This document shows positions 16,012 through 24,561 of a DNA stretch of 64,000 nt, piece after piece (positions within the stretch are counted from its first letter, which is position 1; each line of letters opens with the position of its first letter). The notes under the pieces were generated by a model that was not told the DNA's origin, did no database searches, and saw only the letters and a program-made list of their open reading frames with translations. The translations under genes were made by a program, and so were the position numbers. This DNA comes from JBPYFK01 sp051984675. Its GTDB lineage: Bacteria > Actinomycetota > Actinomycetes > Mycobacteriales > Pseudonocardiaceae. The stretch spans positions 56,581 to 120,580 of the forward strand of contig JBPYFK010000100.1 in NCBI GenBank assembly GCA_051984675.1. Direction: 5' to 3'.

Positions 16012-16686
16012 GTGAGTGTTGTGCTGCTGGCGGAGGACGATCCGGCCATCGCCGAGCCGTTGTCCAAGGCCCTGCACCGGGAGGGCTACACGGTCCACGT
16101 GATCGGGGACGGCCCATCGGCGTTGCGGGAAGCCTCATCGGGCGGGATCGACCTCCTGGTGCTCGATCTCGGCTTACCCGGCATGGACGGCCTGGAGGTA
16201 TGCCGTCGGCTGCGATCGCTTGGTCGGGGCATCCCGGTGATGATGCTCACCGCCCGCACCGACGAAGTGGACTTCGTCGTCGGGCTGGATGCGGGCGCGG
16301 ACGACTACGTCGCCAAGCCGTTCCGGCTGGCCGAGCTGATGGCCCGCATCCGGGCGCTGTTACGCCGGGGCGCGCCGGAGACGTTGGAGGCGTGCGGGGT
16401 CCGGCTGGAGCTGACGGCTCGCCGGGTCATCGTCGACCAACATGAGGTGCAACTCGCGAACAAGGAGTTCGAGCTGCTGCGCGTGCTCATGCAGCACGCC
16501 GGCCAGGTCGTGACCCGCGAGGAGATCCTCGAAGAGGTCTGGCCGGAGCCGGGCCGTAAGGGCAGCAAGACACTGGACATGCACATCTCGTGGCTGCGCC
16601 GCAAGCTCGGGGACGGCAACGGGCGCGCCGCCGAACAGCGCATAGCGACCGTGCGCGGCGTCGGGTTCCGCTTCAACGCCGGCTAG
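16012..16686 (+). CDS. OmpR/PhoB-type response regulator
   Basis: 224 residues from a GTG at 16012 with TGGAGGT just upstream; a much longer upstream frame is antisense to hisN and not coding. The receiver domain (residues 1-115) has the acidic pair EDD, phospho-acceptor Asp52 in LLVLDLGLPGMDG, the Thr in MLTARTDE and Lys in DYVAKPFR. The C-terminal winged helix (residues ~130-224) shows ELLRVLMQHAGQVVTREEIL and the recognition region SWLRRKLG. It pairs with the sensor kinase 170 bp downstream. Target genes and signal are unknown. Confidence 0.92.
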   Translation: MSVVLLAEDDPAIAEPLSKALHREGYTVHVIGDGPSALREASSGGIDLLVLDLGLPGMDGLEVCRRLRSLGRGIPVMMLTARTDEVDFVVGLDAGADDYVAKPFRLAELMARIRALLRRGAPETLEACGVRLELTARRVIVDQHEVQLANKEFELLRVLMQHAGQVVTREEILEEVWPEPGRKGSKTLDMHISWLRRKLGDGNGRAAEQRIATVRGVGFRFNAG

Positions 16687-16856
16687 GACGCTGAAACACG
16701 GGCAAGCCTGACCGGGGAAAGGGCTGCCACCACTCGTTACCGGTACCACAGCAATCGGGCATCGTGCGGCGTTGCATGATGGGCACTCGGCGAGGTTGAC
16801 ACCGAACCTGCCGTGACGCCCCTTCCCCGACCCTTCCCAGACCGGTAAGGCACCCG

Positions 16857-18149
16857 ATGATGCGCGGACCCACGATGCGCCGGCGGATCCTGCAGGCCAC
16901 CCTGCTCGCGATCGCCGTCACCGCCGTGGTGCTCGGGCTCCCGCTGGGTTTCAGCTCGCTGAAGCTGGTCGAGGACATCACCAGGGGCGACCTGGCTTCC
17001 CGCGCGCAGCAGATCTCCACGCTGCTCGATGACCAGGTGGCCTCCGGTCGGGGCATCAACCTGAACGCGGTCCAGCTCGCCGTGCCGGATCACGCGCAGC
17101 TGACCGTGGACACGCCGGGCATGGAATACCACTACGGCAGCGACCCGGGCGCTGACCCGCTGGTCGAGACAGTCCCGATGGTGCAGCGGGGCACGGTCAC
17201 GCTGGCCGCACCGAGCGCCCCGGTACGGGCGCAGCAGCTGCAGGTGGCCGGCGTCGTGGTGCTGCTCGGGGTGGCGTCCGCGAGCACGGGGATGCTGGTC
17301 GCCGGGCTGACGGCGCGGCGCCTCGCGCACCCGCTGCGGCACGTCGCCGCCCGCGCGGCCCGCCTTGGCGCGGGCGACTTCCGCGCCGACCCGAAGCGGC
17401 ACGAGGTGCCCGAGCTGGATCGGGTGGCGGACGCGCTGGATGCCTCCGGGGCGGCACTCTCGCAGCTCCTGCAGCGCGAGCGCGACCTGGTCGGTGACGT
17501 GTCGCACCAGCTCCGCAGCCGGCTCACCGCGTTGCAGCTGCGGTTGGAGGCGATGACCGCTTCGGAGGACCCCGAGGTCGTGGAAGAGGCCAGCGCCGCT
17601 CTGGAGCAGGCGGAGCGGCTGGCCGGCGTGCTCGATGACCTGCTCGCCTCCGCCACCGCCGCGCGAGCCAAGGGCGCCGAGCCGCTCGACGTGTCCGCCC
17701 AGTTGCGGGAGGTCGCCGGGGACTGGCGGGAGATGCTGCGCTCGCAGGGCCGCTCGCTGCGGCTCCGCGTCCCGGACGGGCTGCTGGCCCGGGCCACGCC
17801 GGCGAGGCTGCGCGAAGCGATCGGTGTGCTGCTGGACAACGCGTTGCAGCACGGCGAGGGCACGGTGACGCTCGCCGCACGGCACGGCAGCGGCACGGTC
17901 GTGGTCGAGGTCAGCGACGCCGGTCGCGGGGTGCCGGAGCAGCTCATCCGGCACGTCTTCGAGCGCGGCTTCTCCGGTGGCGGTTCGACCGGTGTGGGTC
18001 TGGCGCTGGCGAGGGCGCTGGTCGAGGCCGACAGCGGCCGGCTGGAACTCAGCTCGGCACGCCCGGCGACCTTCGAGATCTTCCTGCGGGTGGCGCGGGC
18101 CGATGACGTCCTCGGCGTGCCCTGGCGCATCGAGTCGACCCCGCGCTGA
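16857..18149 (+). CDS. Sensor histidine kinase
   Basis: 430 residues. An N-terminal membrane segment (ATLLAIAVTAVVLGLPLGF), a ~100-residue extracytoplasmic sensor region and a second membrane segment (VAGVVVLLGVASASTGMLVAG, ~residues 130-150) precede a HAMP-like linker. The H-box is RDLVGDVSHQLRSRL with His217. The ATPase domain has LLDNALQHGEG (N), DAGRGVP (G1) and GGSTGVGLALARALVE (G2). It should phosphorylate the response regulator immediately upstream. The Gln-Leu after the His (SHQLR rather than SHELR) is a known actinobacterial variant. The start could be any of three nearby ATGs (16857, 16860, 16875). Confidence 0.9.
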   Translation: MMRGPTMRRRILQATLLAIAVTAVVLGLPLGFSSLKLVEDITRGDLASRAQQISTLLDDQVASGRGINLNAVQLAVPDHAQLTVDTPGMEYHYGSDPGADPLVETVPMVQRGTVTLAAPSAPVRAQQLQVAGVVVLLGVASASTGMLVAGLTARRLAHPLRHVAARAARLGAGDFRADPKRHEVPELDRVADALDASGAALSQLLQRERDLVGDVSHQLRSRLTALQLRLEAMTASEDPEVVEEASAALEQAERLAGVLDDLLASATAARAKGAEPLDVSAQLREVAGDWREMLRSQGRSLRLRVPDGLLARATPARLREAIGVLLDNALQHGEGTVTLAARHGSGTVVVEVSDAGRGVPEQLIRHVFERGFSGGGSTGVGLALARALVEADSGRLELSSARPATFEIFLRVARADDVLGVPWRIESTPR

Positions 18150-18212
18150 GGAACCGGATGGCTGACCGGCTGGATGGGCGTAGCGGCCGCATCGGCGTGC
18201 CAGTGACTTGCG

Positions 18213-18800
18213 TCACCGGTGTCCGACCGTCTCGGTGGCCGGAACCGACTGATCGTCGAACGTGTCCGGTTCCGGCCAGCCGGGCTCGTCGTGTCGAAGT
18301 GGCCGGTTCGCGCGTTCCCGCTCGTCAGGGAAGACCCATTTGCGGAACGCCCACCACCGGAACGCCATCCCCACGAGCAGGCCGATGATCTGCGCCGACG
18401 TGAAGTCCGCGATCTCCTGCACCAGCAGGCTGGTGTAGGGGGTGTGCAGCAGGAGGACGTAACGGGAGATCCACAGCGGTGCCGCGTACAGCCCGACGCT
18501 GATCCCGCTGATCAGGAAGTACAGCACGGCTTCGTGGTGCCGTTTGTGTCCGCCGCGCGTGTTGAACGACCACTCGCGGTTGAGCAGGTAGGACACGACG
18601 GTGGCCACCAGCACGGCGATCACTTTCGCGGTGACCGGCTTGGGACTGAGGATCGTCCACTTCAGCAGGGAGAAGATCGCGGTGTCGATGACGAACGTGA
18701 TCGCGCCCACCACCCCGAACTTCAGGAGTTCACGTTGCCGCGCCGCGAGAGCGCGGTACCGGTGGGGGACGCGTGCCAGCACGGATTCGACTAAGGACAC
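18213..18800 (-). CDS. GtrA family membrane protein
   Basis: 195 residues from a GTG at 18800; upstream sequence in the same frame is antisense to the next gene and not coding. Four membrane segments fit the GtrA family: LLKFGVVGAITFVIDTAIFS, VTAKVIAVLVATVVSYLL followed by NREWSF, YFLISGISVGLYAAPLW, and FTSAQIIGLLVGMAFRWWAFR ending KWVF. GtrA-like proteins are small flippase-type partners in moving lipid-linked sugars across the membrane. In actinobacteria they occur near arabinogalactan genes. The C-terminal ~35 residues are a polar tail. It is 69 bp downstream of the sigma-factor fusion gene on the same strand. Confidence 0.88.
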   Translation of the reverse strand: MSLVESVLARVPHRYRALAARQRELLKFGVVGAITFVIDTAIFSLLKWTILSPKPVTAKVIAVLVATVVSYLLNREWSFNTRGGHKRHHEAVLYFLISGISVGLYAAPLWISRYVLLLHTPYTSLLVQEIADFTSAQIIGLLVGMAFRWWAFRKWVFPDERERANRPLRHDEPGWPEPDTFDDQSVPATETVGHR

Positions 18801-18868
18801 GACCCAGAGTCTACGGATTCGTCGCTCGCCGCCGAGCAGACGTGATCCGTCTTCGCGCCTGCTGATGG

Positions 18869-21097
18869 TCACGGACTGTTCGGCCACTCGGCCGCGGACA
18901 CCGAAGGCACCGAAGCCCCCGAGCCCGAAGAGTCCGAAGTGGACGAAGCTGATGGTGGTGCTGTCGCTGACGTCGGCCTGGGCGCCCACAGCCACACCCG
19001 GGTCGAGTCGGAGTCGGTGGCGGACCCGAGCCGCGCGGTGCCGGTCACAGTGCGTTCCAACACGTCGTCGTAGGTGGATGCGGTCGGGCGGGTGTGCCAG
19101 GGCACGATCGCCGACAGCCACACCGACCCCCGGTAGTCCTCGCCCGGTCGCAGCCTTTCCGCGCAGCGCAGCTCTCCGCCCTCGGGCCCGGTCCACCCGT
19201 GACACTCCGACGGAATGGCCACCGCGGTCACGCCGCGCGGGATGTGCACGACGGCCTCGGCCATACCCTCTGTCATGCCGGTATTGCGCACCCTGACCTC
19301 AACGCGGCTGCCTATGCGCGGAACACGGTTCCAGGTCGAACGGTCTTCCCAGGGTGGGTTCCACGGCTCGCCGCCTGACGTGTTCCGGGCCCACAGCGCG
19401 AGCGCCACTCCGTCCGCTGGCGGTCGCACGTGAACGACGACCGGTGCCAGCGCAAGAGTGGTCTCGGCGCCGGCATCCAGGCTCGCGCGGATGTCGCCGC
19501 CGGTCGCGTTCTGATCAGCGCGCACCTGGTACCTGAACGGTAGGGACTCGCCGGGGAGCAGGCCCCTGTCCGTCCGGCACGTGATACCGCTGTCGATCTG
19601 TTCACAGTGGACGGTCGGCTCGCCGGCGCCGGAAGCCCTTGCCTCCGCGCTACGCATCTCGTCCGGGCTGGTCGCGGCCACACCAGTTGGAGTGACCAAC
19701 GTCATCCTCACTGGCGCAGAGCTGCCGGTGCCGCTGTTGCGCACCGTGATCGTGAGCTGCTGCGGGGGTCCGCCCGCCACGAGTTCGACAGACTCCCCTG
19801 GCCCGCTCGCGGTCAGGCGCGGGGACGGGGGCAGCGCGGCCGGCCGCGCCGGTTGCGGAGCCGGAGACGGTGACCGAGGCGTGACCGGCAGTGGCGCGGT
19901 CACCGCCGACACGGCCGCTGGCGCGGCAGCGGGCGGCGGAGCCGCCGGGGGAGGCGCAGCAGGCGCGGGCGGTGGCTGTGCCACCGGCCGCTGCTGCTGC
20001 TCGTTGGCCGTGAGCGCCAGCGCCACGGCGGCGACGAGCGTCGCCACCGAGGCGGCGGTCACGACGAGCTGCCGCGGCAGCGAGCCGCCCGCGTTCGCCG
20101 CCGAGCCGGCAGCGCTCCCGCCGGCGCTCCCGCCGGCGCTCCCGCCGGAGGCGGAGCCGGCGGACGCCGAAGCGGCGGTCCCCGCCGCGCCCACGGCCGC
20201 GCCAGCGGCCGTGCCGGCGGTGACCGCCTTGCCGGCGAGCGCGAGGTAGCCGGCGGCGAAGGCGCCGAGCACCGCAGGTGCGACGGCGACGCGCAGCACG
20301 CCGTTGACGTCGGCAAGTTCGGCGGCCAGGGCGCGGCAGCGCTCGCAGCCGTCGAGGTGGGTTTCGACCTGGGCGGTTTCCCGCTTGGACAGCCCGCTGC
20401 GGGTCCAGGCGCCGAGGCGCTCGGCGGTGGCCCGGCACTGTTCGAGGGCTGAGCCCGTGGAGATCCCGGAAACCGCGACGGTTCCCGACGCGGCGGAGCC
20501 CCCGGTTCCCGGGGACTCCAACTGTCCAATATGGACTTGAAGGTAGGCTTGCCGGAGCCCTTCACGCGCCCGGTAGGCGAGGGCGGACACGCCGTTGGCG
20601 CTCAACCCGAGCAGCGGGGCGACCTCGGCCGGTGTCTGCCCTTCGATCTCGATGTGCCACAGCACGGTCTGCCACCGCTCGGGTAACCGCGCGAACGCCT
20701 GCGCGGCCATCGAGCGTTCCAGCCCCGCGATGGCCGTGTCGTCGAACGGCACGCTGACGTCCGCGCCGGACACCTCGCCGACGTCCTCCGCCAGGCGCAG
20801 CCGCCGGTCGCGGCGGGTCCGGTCGTAGGCGACACGGCGTAACGCCGTGAGCAGGTAAGCGCGGAACGCCGTAGTGGGACCGCCACCCGAGCGCAGCGTG
20901 TCGAGCACCTTGGCGAACGCTTCGGACACGAGGTCGTCGGCTTCGGCCTGGGACCTGGCGACCTGGCGAGCCATGTTGTAGGCCGCGGTCACGTGCCGTT
21001 CATAGAGCTGCCCGTACGCCTGCGTTGATCCCTGCCGGACGGCCTCGATGAGCTCACCATCACTGGGACCGTCAACCCCGGTTGGGACTGTTGCCAC
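18869..21097 (-). CDS. ECF-type sigma factor fused to anti-sigma zinc finger, membrane helix and exported C-terminal region
   Basis: 742 residues from a GTG at 21097 with GGAGGAAGGTG upstream. Residues ~10-95 are sigma region 2 (ADDLVSEAFAKVLDTLRSG, FRAYLLTALRRVAYDRTRR). Residues ~125-185 are region 4 (FARLPERWQTVLWHIEIEG, ANGVSALAYRAREGLR). Residues ~220-262 hold a zinc-finger anti-sigma motif, HLDGCERC (His247, Cys251, Cys254). A Gly/Ala/Ser-rich region with GSAG repeats follows, then a membrane helix (LVVTAASVATLVAAVALAL, ~344-363). Residues 370-742 are Pro-rich then beta-rich, with repeated NTG/NSG strands, and should lie outside the membrane. The layout recalls ECF groups with long C-terminal extensions. 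A membrane-tethered sigma factor released by a signal is the obvious model, untested. Confidence 0.85.
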   Translation of the reverse strand: MATVPTGVDGPSDGELIEAVRQGSTQAYGQLYERHVTAAYNMARQVARSQAEADDLVSEAFAKVLDTLRSGGGPTTAFRAYLLTALRRVAYDRTRRDRRLRLAEDVGEVSGADVSVPFDDTAIAGLERSMAAQAFARLPERWQTVLWHIEIEGQTPAEVAPLLGLSANGVSALAYRAREGLRQAYLQVHIGQLESPGTGGSAASGTVAVSGISTGSALEQCRATAERLGAWTRSGLSKRETAQVETHLDGCERCRALAAELADVNGVLRVAVAPAVLGAFAAGYLALAGKAVTAGTAAGAAVGAAGTAASASAGSASGGSAGGSAGGSAAGSAANAGGSLPRQLVVTAASVATLVAAVALALTANEQQQRPVAQPPPAPAAPPPAAPPPAAAPAAVSAVTAPLPVTPRSPSPAPQPARPAALPPSPRLTASGPGESVELVAGGPPQQLTITVRNSGTGSSAPVRMTLVTPTGVAATSPDEMRSAEARASGAGEPTVHCEQIDSGITCRTDRGLLPGESLPFRYQVRADQNATGGDIRASLDAGAETTLALAPVVVHVRPPADGVALALWARNTSGGEPWNPPWEDRSTWNRVPRIGSRVEVRVRNTGMTEGMAEAVVHIPRGVTAVAIPSECHGWTGPEGGELRCAERLRPGEDYRGSVWLSAIVPWHTRPTASTYDDVLERTVTGTARLGSATDSDSTRVWLWAPRPTSATAPPSASSTSDSSGSGASVPSVSAAEWPNSP
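20098..20160. repeat. 12-bp repeats encoding GSAG in the sigma-fusion linker
   Basis: GCTCCCGCCGGC repeats three times around 20115-20150 (complement strand codes GSAGGSAGGSAG), within a longer Ser/Gly/Ala stretch between the anti-sigma motif and the membrane helix. Being in frame and of near-identical units, it is likely a slippage-prone linker. Confidence 0.75.
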
Positions 21098-21322
21098 TCC
21101 ACACCTTCCTCCGAAAGGGCTCTGATCATCGAACCATTGGCCGAGTGCGGCCCACTAGCGCCGTCCGGTTCCCGACGCCTTGCGCAGGGTAGTCGGTTGC
21201 CGATCATGGGTGACGTCGCACACAGAGATCCTTAGGGTGGCGCGATCGAGATCACTGGACGCCGTTCGTCATGAGCGATCCGCCAGTGCGTCCCGCTGGC
21301 CGACGGGAGAAAGGGGAGCGCT

Positions 21323-22192
21323 ATGGGTCGCACCGGTGATCAGTCACCGCAACAGGCATCGAGGCAGCGGACATCCGTGGATCAGCCGGTGGATCACCGG
21401 CGCGATTCACGACGATTACGCGCCCGCTGGCGCACGGCCAGCCTGGCCGCCGGCTGGCCGTTCCCCAGCGACTGGGCCTCGGCCGAGGTCGACCGACTCT
21501 GCGTCGCCCTTGCCTGCGGGACGGACCCGGACCCGCTGCTGGGGCGCTTGGGCGCGGCCCGGGCGGAGGCGGGGATCGGACTGGACGAGACACTGCGTGA
21601 TCTTGCCGCACTGCACGCCGTCTGGTGGTCCGATCCCGCCGCACGGGACGGGTTGGTATCGGCCGCGCCGGATGCCGTCCCGGCGAGGATGGTGCGCGCG
21701 GTCGCGCTGGGATGGGCCGAGGTCACCGCCCGGCAGGTCGCCAGCCGCGAGATCGAGGACGCCATGACCGGCCTCACCACCCTGGCCTACCTGCGCACCC
21801 GGTTGCGCGAGTTGTATGCCGCGGCTGCCGCGCGGGACGTGGACCCGGCCAGTGAGCACGCGCTGTTCGTGGTGTCCCTGGACCTCTCTGGCGAGGAGTG
21901 CGGTTGGTCACGGAGCATGGCCATGGTGCTCGCGGCGGACGTCCTGCGTCTCGTGTTCAACTCCGGTGAGACCGTCTCACTGCTTGCGGCGAGCAGTGCC
22001 GCTGTCCTGGGATGCCGTGCTGACACGCTGTACCGGCGCGTGCGTAGCGCCCAGCGGTTGATCGTGCACAGGCTGGTGTCCGGTCGGTTCCTCCGCGAGC
22101 ATGATCTCGCGCACGAAGCTGTGCGCGTTCGCGAGCAGCCCTTGCCGGCCAGCCACGCCGGCGCCTGCGCGTTGCTGGACTCGCTGCTCTGA
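21323..22192 (+). CDS. GGDEF-like (degenerate) regulatory protein
   Basis: 289 residues from an ATG with AAGGGGAG upstream. The middle contains EIEDAMTGLTTLAYLRTRLRE, which resembles the conserved start of GGDEF domains (DxLTGLxNRxxLxxxL). However, no GG(D/E)EF active-site loop follows, so diguanylate cyclase activity is unlikely. The C-terminal part (SSAAVLGCRADTLYRRVRSAQRL) could be helical and dimerising. Proteins of this sort are frequent in actinobacteria and their role is unknown. It diverges from the sigma-fusion gene and ends about 70 bp before purK. The domain call is tentative. Confidence 0.5.
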   Translation: MGRTGDQSPQQASRQRTSVDQPVDHRRDSRRLRARWRTASLAAGWPFPSDWASAEVDRLCVALACGTDPDPLLGRLGAARAEAGIGLDETLRDLAALHAVWWSDPAARDGLVSAAPDAVPARMVRAVALGWAEVTARQVASREIEDAMTGLTTLAYLRTRLRELYAAAAARDVDPASEHALFVVSLDLSGEECGWSRSMAMVLAADVLRLVFNSGETVSLLAASSAAVLGCRADTLYRRVRSAQRLIVHRLVSGRFLREHDLAHEAVRVREQPLPASHAGACALLDSLL

Positions 22193-22260
22193 CCACCTGG
22201 TGCGATGCCCCTTACAGGCCCCTCCGATATGTGGTGGCCAGGAGCTACGCTATTCACCTC

Positions 22261-23445
22261 GTGGAAGCTCGCAGCGCAATCCCAGTCGTAGGCATGGTCG
22301 GCGGTGGCCAGCTCGCACGGATGACCCACCAAGCGGCCATCGGGCTCGGCCAGTCCCTGAAAGTCCTGGTCAACTCACGGGACGACCCGGCGGCGCTGGT
22401 GGCTCCTGACGTGCACATCGGTCACCACACCGACCTGGCAGCTCTGCGGTCCTTCGCCGAGGGCTGTGACGCCGTCACCTTCGATCACGAGCACGTCCCC
22501 AACGAGCACGTGCGTGCCCTGGAAGCGGCGGGTGTCGCGGTCTACCCCGGTTCGGCGGCGCTGGTGCACGCCCAGGACAAGATGGTGATGCGCCAGCGGC
22601 TCGCGGAGCTGGGCCTGCCGGTCCCACCGTTCGCCAAGGTCAACGACGTCGGGGATGCCCTGCGGTTCGGTGCGGAACACGGCTGGCCGTGCGTGCTGAA
22701 GGCCGTGCGCGGCGGTTACGACGGCAAGGGCGTGTGGGTGCTCAACACCCCGGGTGGGGCACGCAGTACCGTCCGGGAGCTTCTGGACGCCGGTACTGAG
22801 CTGATGGTGGAGCAGCGGGTACCGCTGCGGCGTGAAGTGGCGGCTCTCGTGGCGCGCTCACCCTTTGGCCAGGGGGCGGCCTGGCCGTTGGTGGAGACCG
22901 TGCAAACCGACGGCATCTGCACCGAAGTCCTCGCACCGGCGCCGGACACGGACGAGTCCGTGGCCCAGCAGGCGCAGGACCTGGCTCTGCAGGTGGCTTC
23001 CGAACTGGGCGTGGTGGGCCTGCTCGCGGTCGAGCTGTTCGAGACCGCACAGGGCCTGATCGTCAATGAGCTGGCGATGCGGCCACACAACTCCGGGCAC
23101 TGGACGATCGAGGGTGCGCGCACCTCGCAGTTCGAGCAGCACCTGCGAGCCGTGCTGGACTACCCGCTCGGCAGCACGGACCTGACCGCGCCGGCGGTGG
23201 TGATGGCCAACGTGCTCGGCGCCCCGACCGAGCCACGGATGGGGCTGGACGAGCGGGTGCACCACCTGTTCGCCCGGTTCCCGCACCTGAAGCTTCACCT
23301 CTACGGCAAGACCGCGCGGCCGGGACGCAAGATCGGTCACGTGAACCTGCTCGGCGACGACATGAAGGAGCTGCGGGAACAGGGCCGGCTTGCCGCGCAC
23401 TGGCTGTCGCACGCCGAGTGGTACGACGGGTACGAGATCCACTGA
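22261..23445 (+). CDS. purK: 5-(carboxyamino)imidazole ribonucleotide synthase
   Basis: 394 residues from the GTG at 22261; a GTG at 22231 is an alternative. The ATP-grasp enzyme PurK carboxylates AIR with bicarbonate and ATP in purine synthesis. Seen: VGMVGGGQLARMTHQAA at the N-terminus, TFDHEHVPNEHV, the ATP-binding WPCVLKAVRGGYDGKGVWVL, VEQRVPLRREVAALVARS and the metal/ATP segment LLAVELFETAQGLIVNELA followed by RPHNSGHWTIEG. Length is normal. It is the first gene of a purK-purE pair with 50 bp between them. Confidence 0.94.
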   Translation: MEARSAIPVVGMVGGGQLARMTHQAAIGLGQSLKVLVNSRDDPAALVAPDVHIGHHTDLAALRSFAEGCDAVTFDHEHVPNEHVRALEAAGVAVYPGSAALVHAQDKMVMRQRLAELGLPVPPFAKVNDVGDALRFGAEHGWPCVLKAVRGGYDGKGVWVLNTPGGARSTVRELLDAGTELMVEQRVPLRREVAALVARSPFGQGAAWPLVETVQTDGICTEVLAPAPDTDESVAQQAQDLALQVASELGVVGLLAVELFETAQGLIVNELAMRPHNSGHWTIEGARTSQFEQHLRAVLDYPLGSTDLTAPAVVMANVLGAPTEPRMGLDERVHHLFARFPHLKLHLYGKTARPGRKIGHVNLLGDDMKELREQGRLAAHWLSHAEWYDGYEIH

Positions 23446-23495
23446 GCCCGACAGGACAGGCCCGACAGGACAGCGTTCGCAAGGGAGCAGGCAAG

Positions 23496-24032
23496 GTGCC
23501 AGCGCAGGACAACGAGACGGCGTCACCGCTCGTCGGGGTGGTCATGGGCAGCGACTCGGACTGGCCGGTGATGCAGGCCGCCGGGGACGCGCTACGCGAG
23601 TTCGACGTGCCGTTCGAGGTCGGCGTGTACTCCGCGCATCGCACGCCACAACGGATGCTGGACTACGCCCGCTCGGCCGCCGACCGGGGCCTGCGCGTGA
23701 TCATCGCCGGAGCCGGCGGTGCTGCACACCTTCCCGGCATGGTCGCGTCCGCGACTGTCCTGCCCGTGATCGGTGTTCCGGTCCCGCTGAAATATCTGGA
23801 CGGTATGGACTCGCTGCTGTCCATCGTGCAGATGCCGGCCGGGGTGCCGGTCGCCACCGTGTCCGTCGGCGGTGCCCGCAACGCGGGCCTGCTCGCGGTT
23901 CGGATGCTCGCCGCCGGAGCGGATGAACTCGGCGTCCGACTCCGGTCGGAGATGGCACGGTTCCAGGACGAGCTGGAAAGGACCGTCCTCGCCAAGGACA
24001 GCGCCCTGCGCGAGAAGTTGTCGCAGAACTGA
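23496..24032 (+). CDS. purE: 5-(carboxyamino)imidazole ribonucleotide mutase
   Basis: 178 residues from a GTG at 23496 with AGGGAG upstream. PurE class I converts N5-CAIR to CAIR. The signature VGVVMGSDSDWPVMQAA and the active-site His loop VYSAHRTPQRML are present. So are IIAGAGGAAHLPGMVASAT and the C-terminal ARNAGLLAVRMLA. It works directly after PurK on its product. A strong inverted repeat just past the stop (24071-24119) should terminate the operon. Confidence 0.95.
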   Translation: MPAQDNETASPLVGVVMGSDSDWPVMQAAGDALREFDVPFEVGVYSAHRTPQRMLDYARSAADRGLRVIIAGAGGAAHLPGMVASATVLPVIGVPVPLKYLDGMDSLLSIVQMPAGVPVATVSVGGARNAGLLAVRMLAAGADELGVRLRSEMARFQDELERTVLAKDSALREKLSQN

Positions 24033-24070
24033 GGACCCATCAACCGACGTTTGTACGGTGATGGACGATT

Positions 24071-24119
24071 TCGCGCGGAATCGGGTGCGATGGGAGGACC
24101 CCGACCCCATTCCGCGCGA
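24071..24119. terminator. Inverted repeat between convergent purE and DUF397 gene
   Basis: TCGCGCGGAAT at 24071-24081 pairs perfectly with ATTCCGCGCGA at 24109-24119, giving an 11-bp GC-rich stem with a 27-nt loop that can fold further (CGGG/CCCG). There is no T tract, as usual in actinobacteria. It lies between two convergent stop codons, so it can serve both directions. Confidence 0.7.
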
Positions 24120-24142
24120 GATTGCCTCATGTTCAGCGCTAT

Positions 24143-24538
24143 TCAGCCCAACGCGAACGCGATTTCCTCCGACACATCGAACTCGCCGTCAGCGACTCCG
24201 AGTCGGAAAGCTTCCCACTCGCCTTCCGTGAAGTGCAGTTCGGTTCCCGTGCTGATCTCCCGAACACACCAGCGCAGGGAGGTTCGCGTTTCGGTTCGGA
24301 AAGTGTCCGCGACGTCCTCGCGGACGACGACCGCACCGTTGTCGCTGGGCAGCCCGTCTAGGACCTCAGCGAGGAAGCGAGCCCACTGTTCGCGCGAGAA
24401 GGACACCTCCGGGCCATGGCCGTGCTGTTTGGTGTCCCGCATCAGCACGCAGTCGGATGTGAACGCGATGTCGACACAGTTCGCGCCGTTGCCGGTATAG
24501 CTCGACGTACGCCACTGGAGGTGGTGGGCGCTGCGCAT
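24143..24538 (-). CDS. DUF397 protein (two DUF397-like halves)
   Basis: 131 residues from an ATG at 24538; the longer frame upstream is a shadow of the regulator gene. The N-terminal DUF397 unit is clear: WRTSSYTGNGANCVDIAF, CVLMRDTKQHGHGPEVSFS and REQWARFLAEV. The C-terminal half (LRWCVREISTGTELHFTEGE, WEAFRLGVADGEFD) looks like a second, diverged copy. DUF397 proteins are small and actinobacterial. They usually follow an XRE/DUF5753 regulator and some pairs behave like toxin-antitoxin or developmental switches. That arrangement holds here: the regulator gene ends 23 bp upstream. Confidence 0.85.
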   Translation of the reverse strand: MRSAHHLQWRTSSYTGNGANCVDIAFTSDCVLMRDTKQHGHGPEVSFSREQWARFLAEVLDGLPSDNGAVVVREDVADTFRTETRTSLRWCVREISTGTELHFTEGEWEAFRLGVADGEFDVSEEIAFALG

Positions 24539-24561
24539 GGTTGTTGTTCTCTCCGGGATTC

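Noticed and set aside
18801..19205. N-terminal extension of the GtrA protein
   Set aside because: Frame overlaps the sigma-fusion gene's 3' end out of frame; a GTG at 18800 gives the normal GtrA length.
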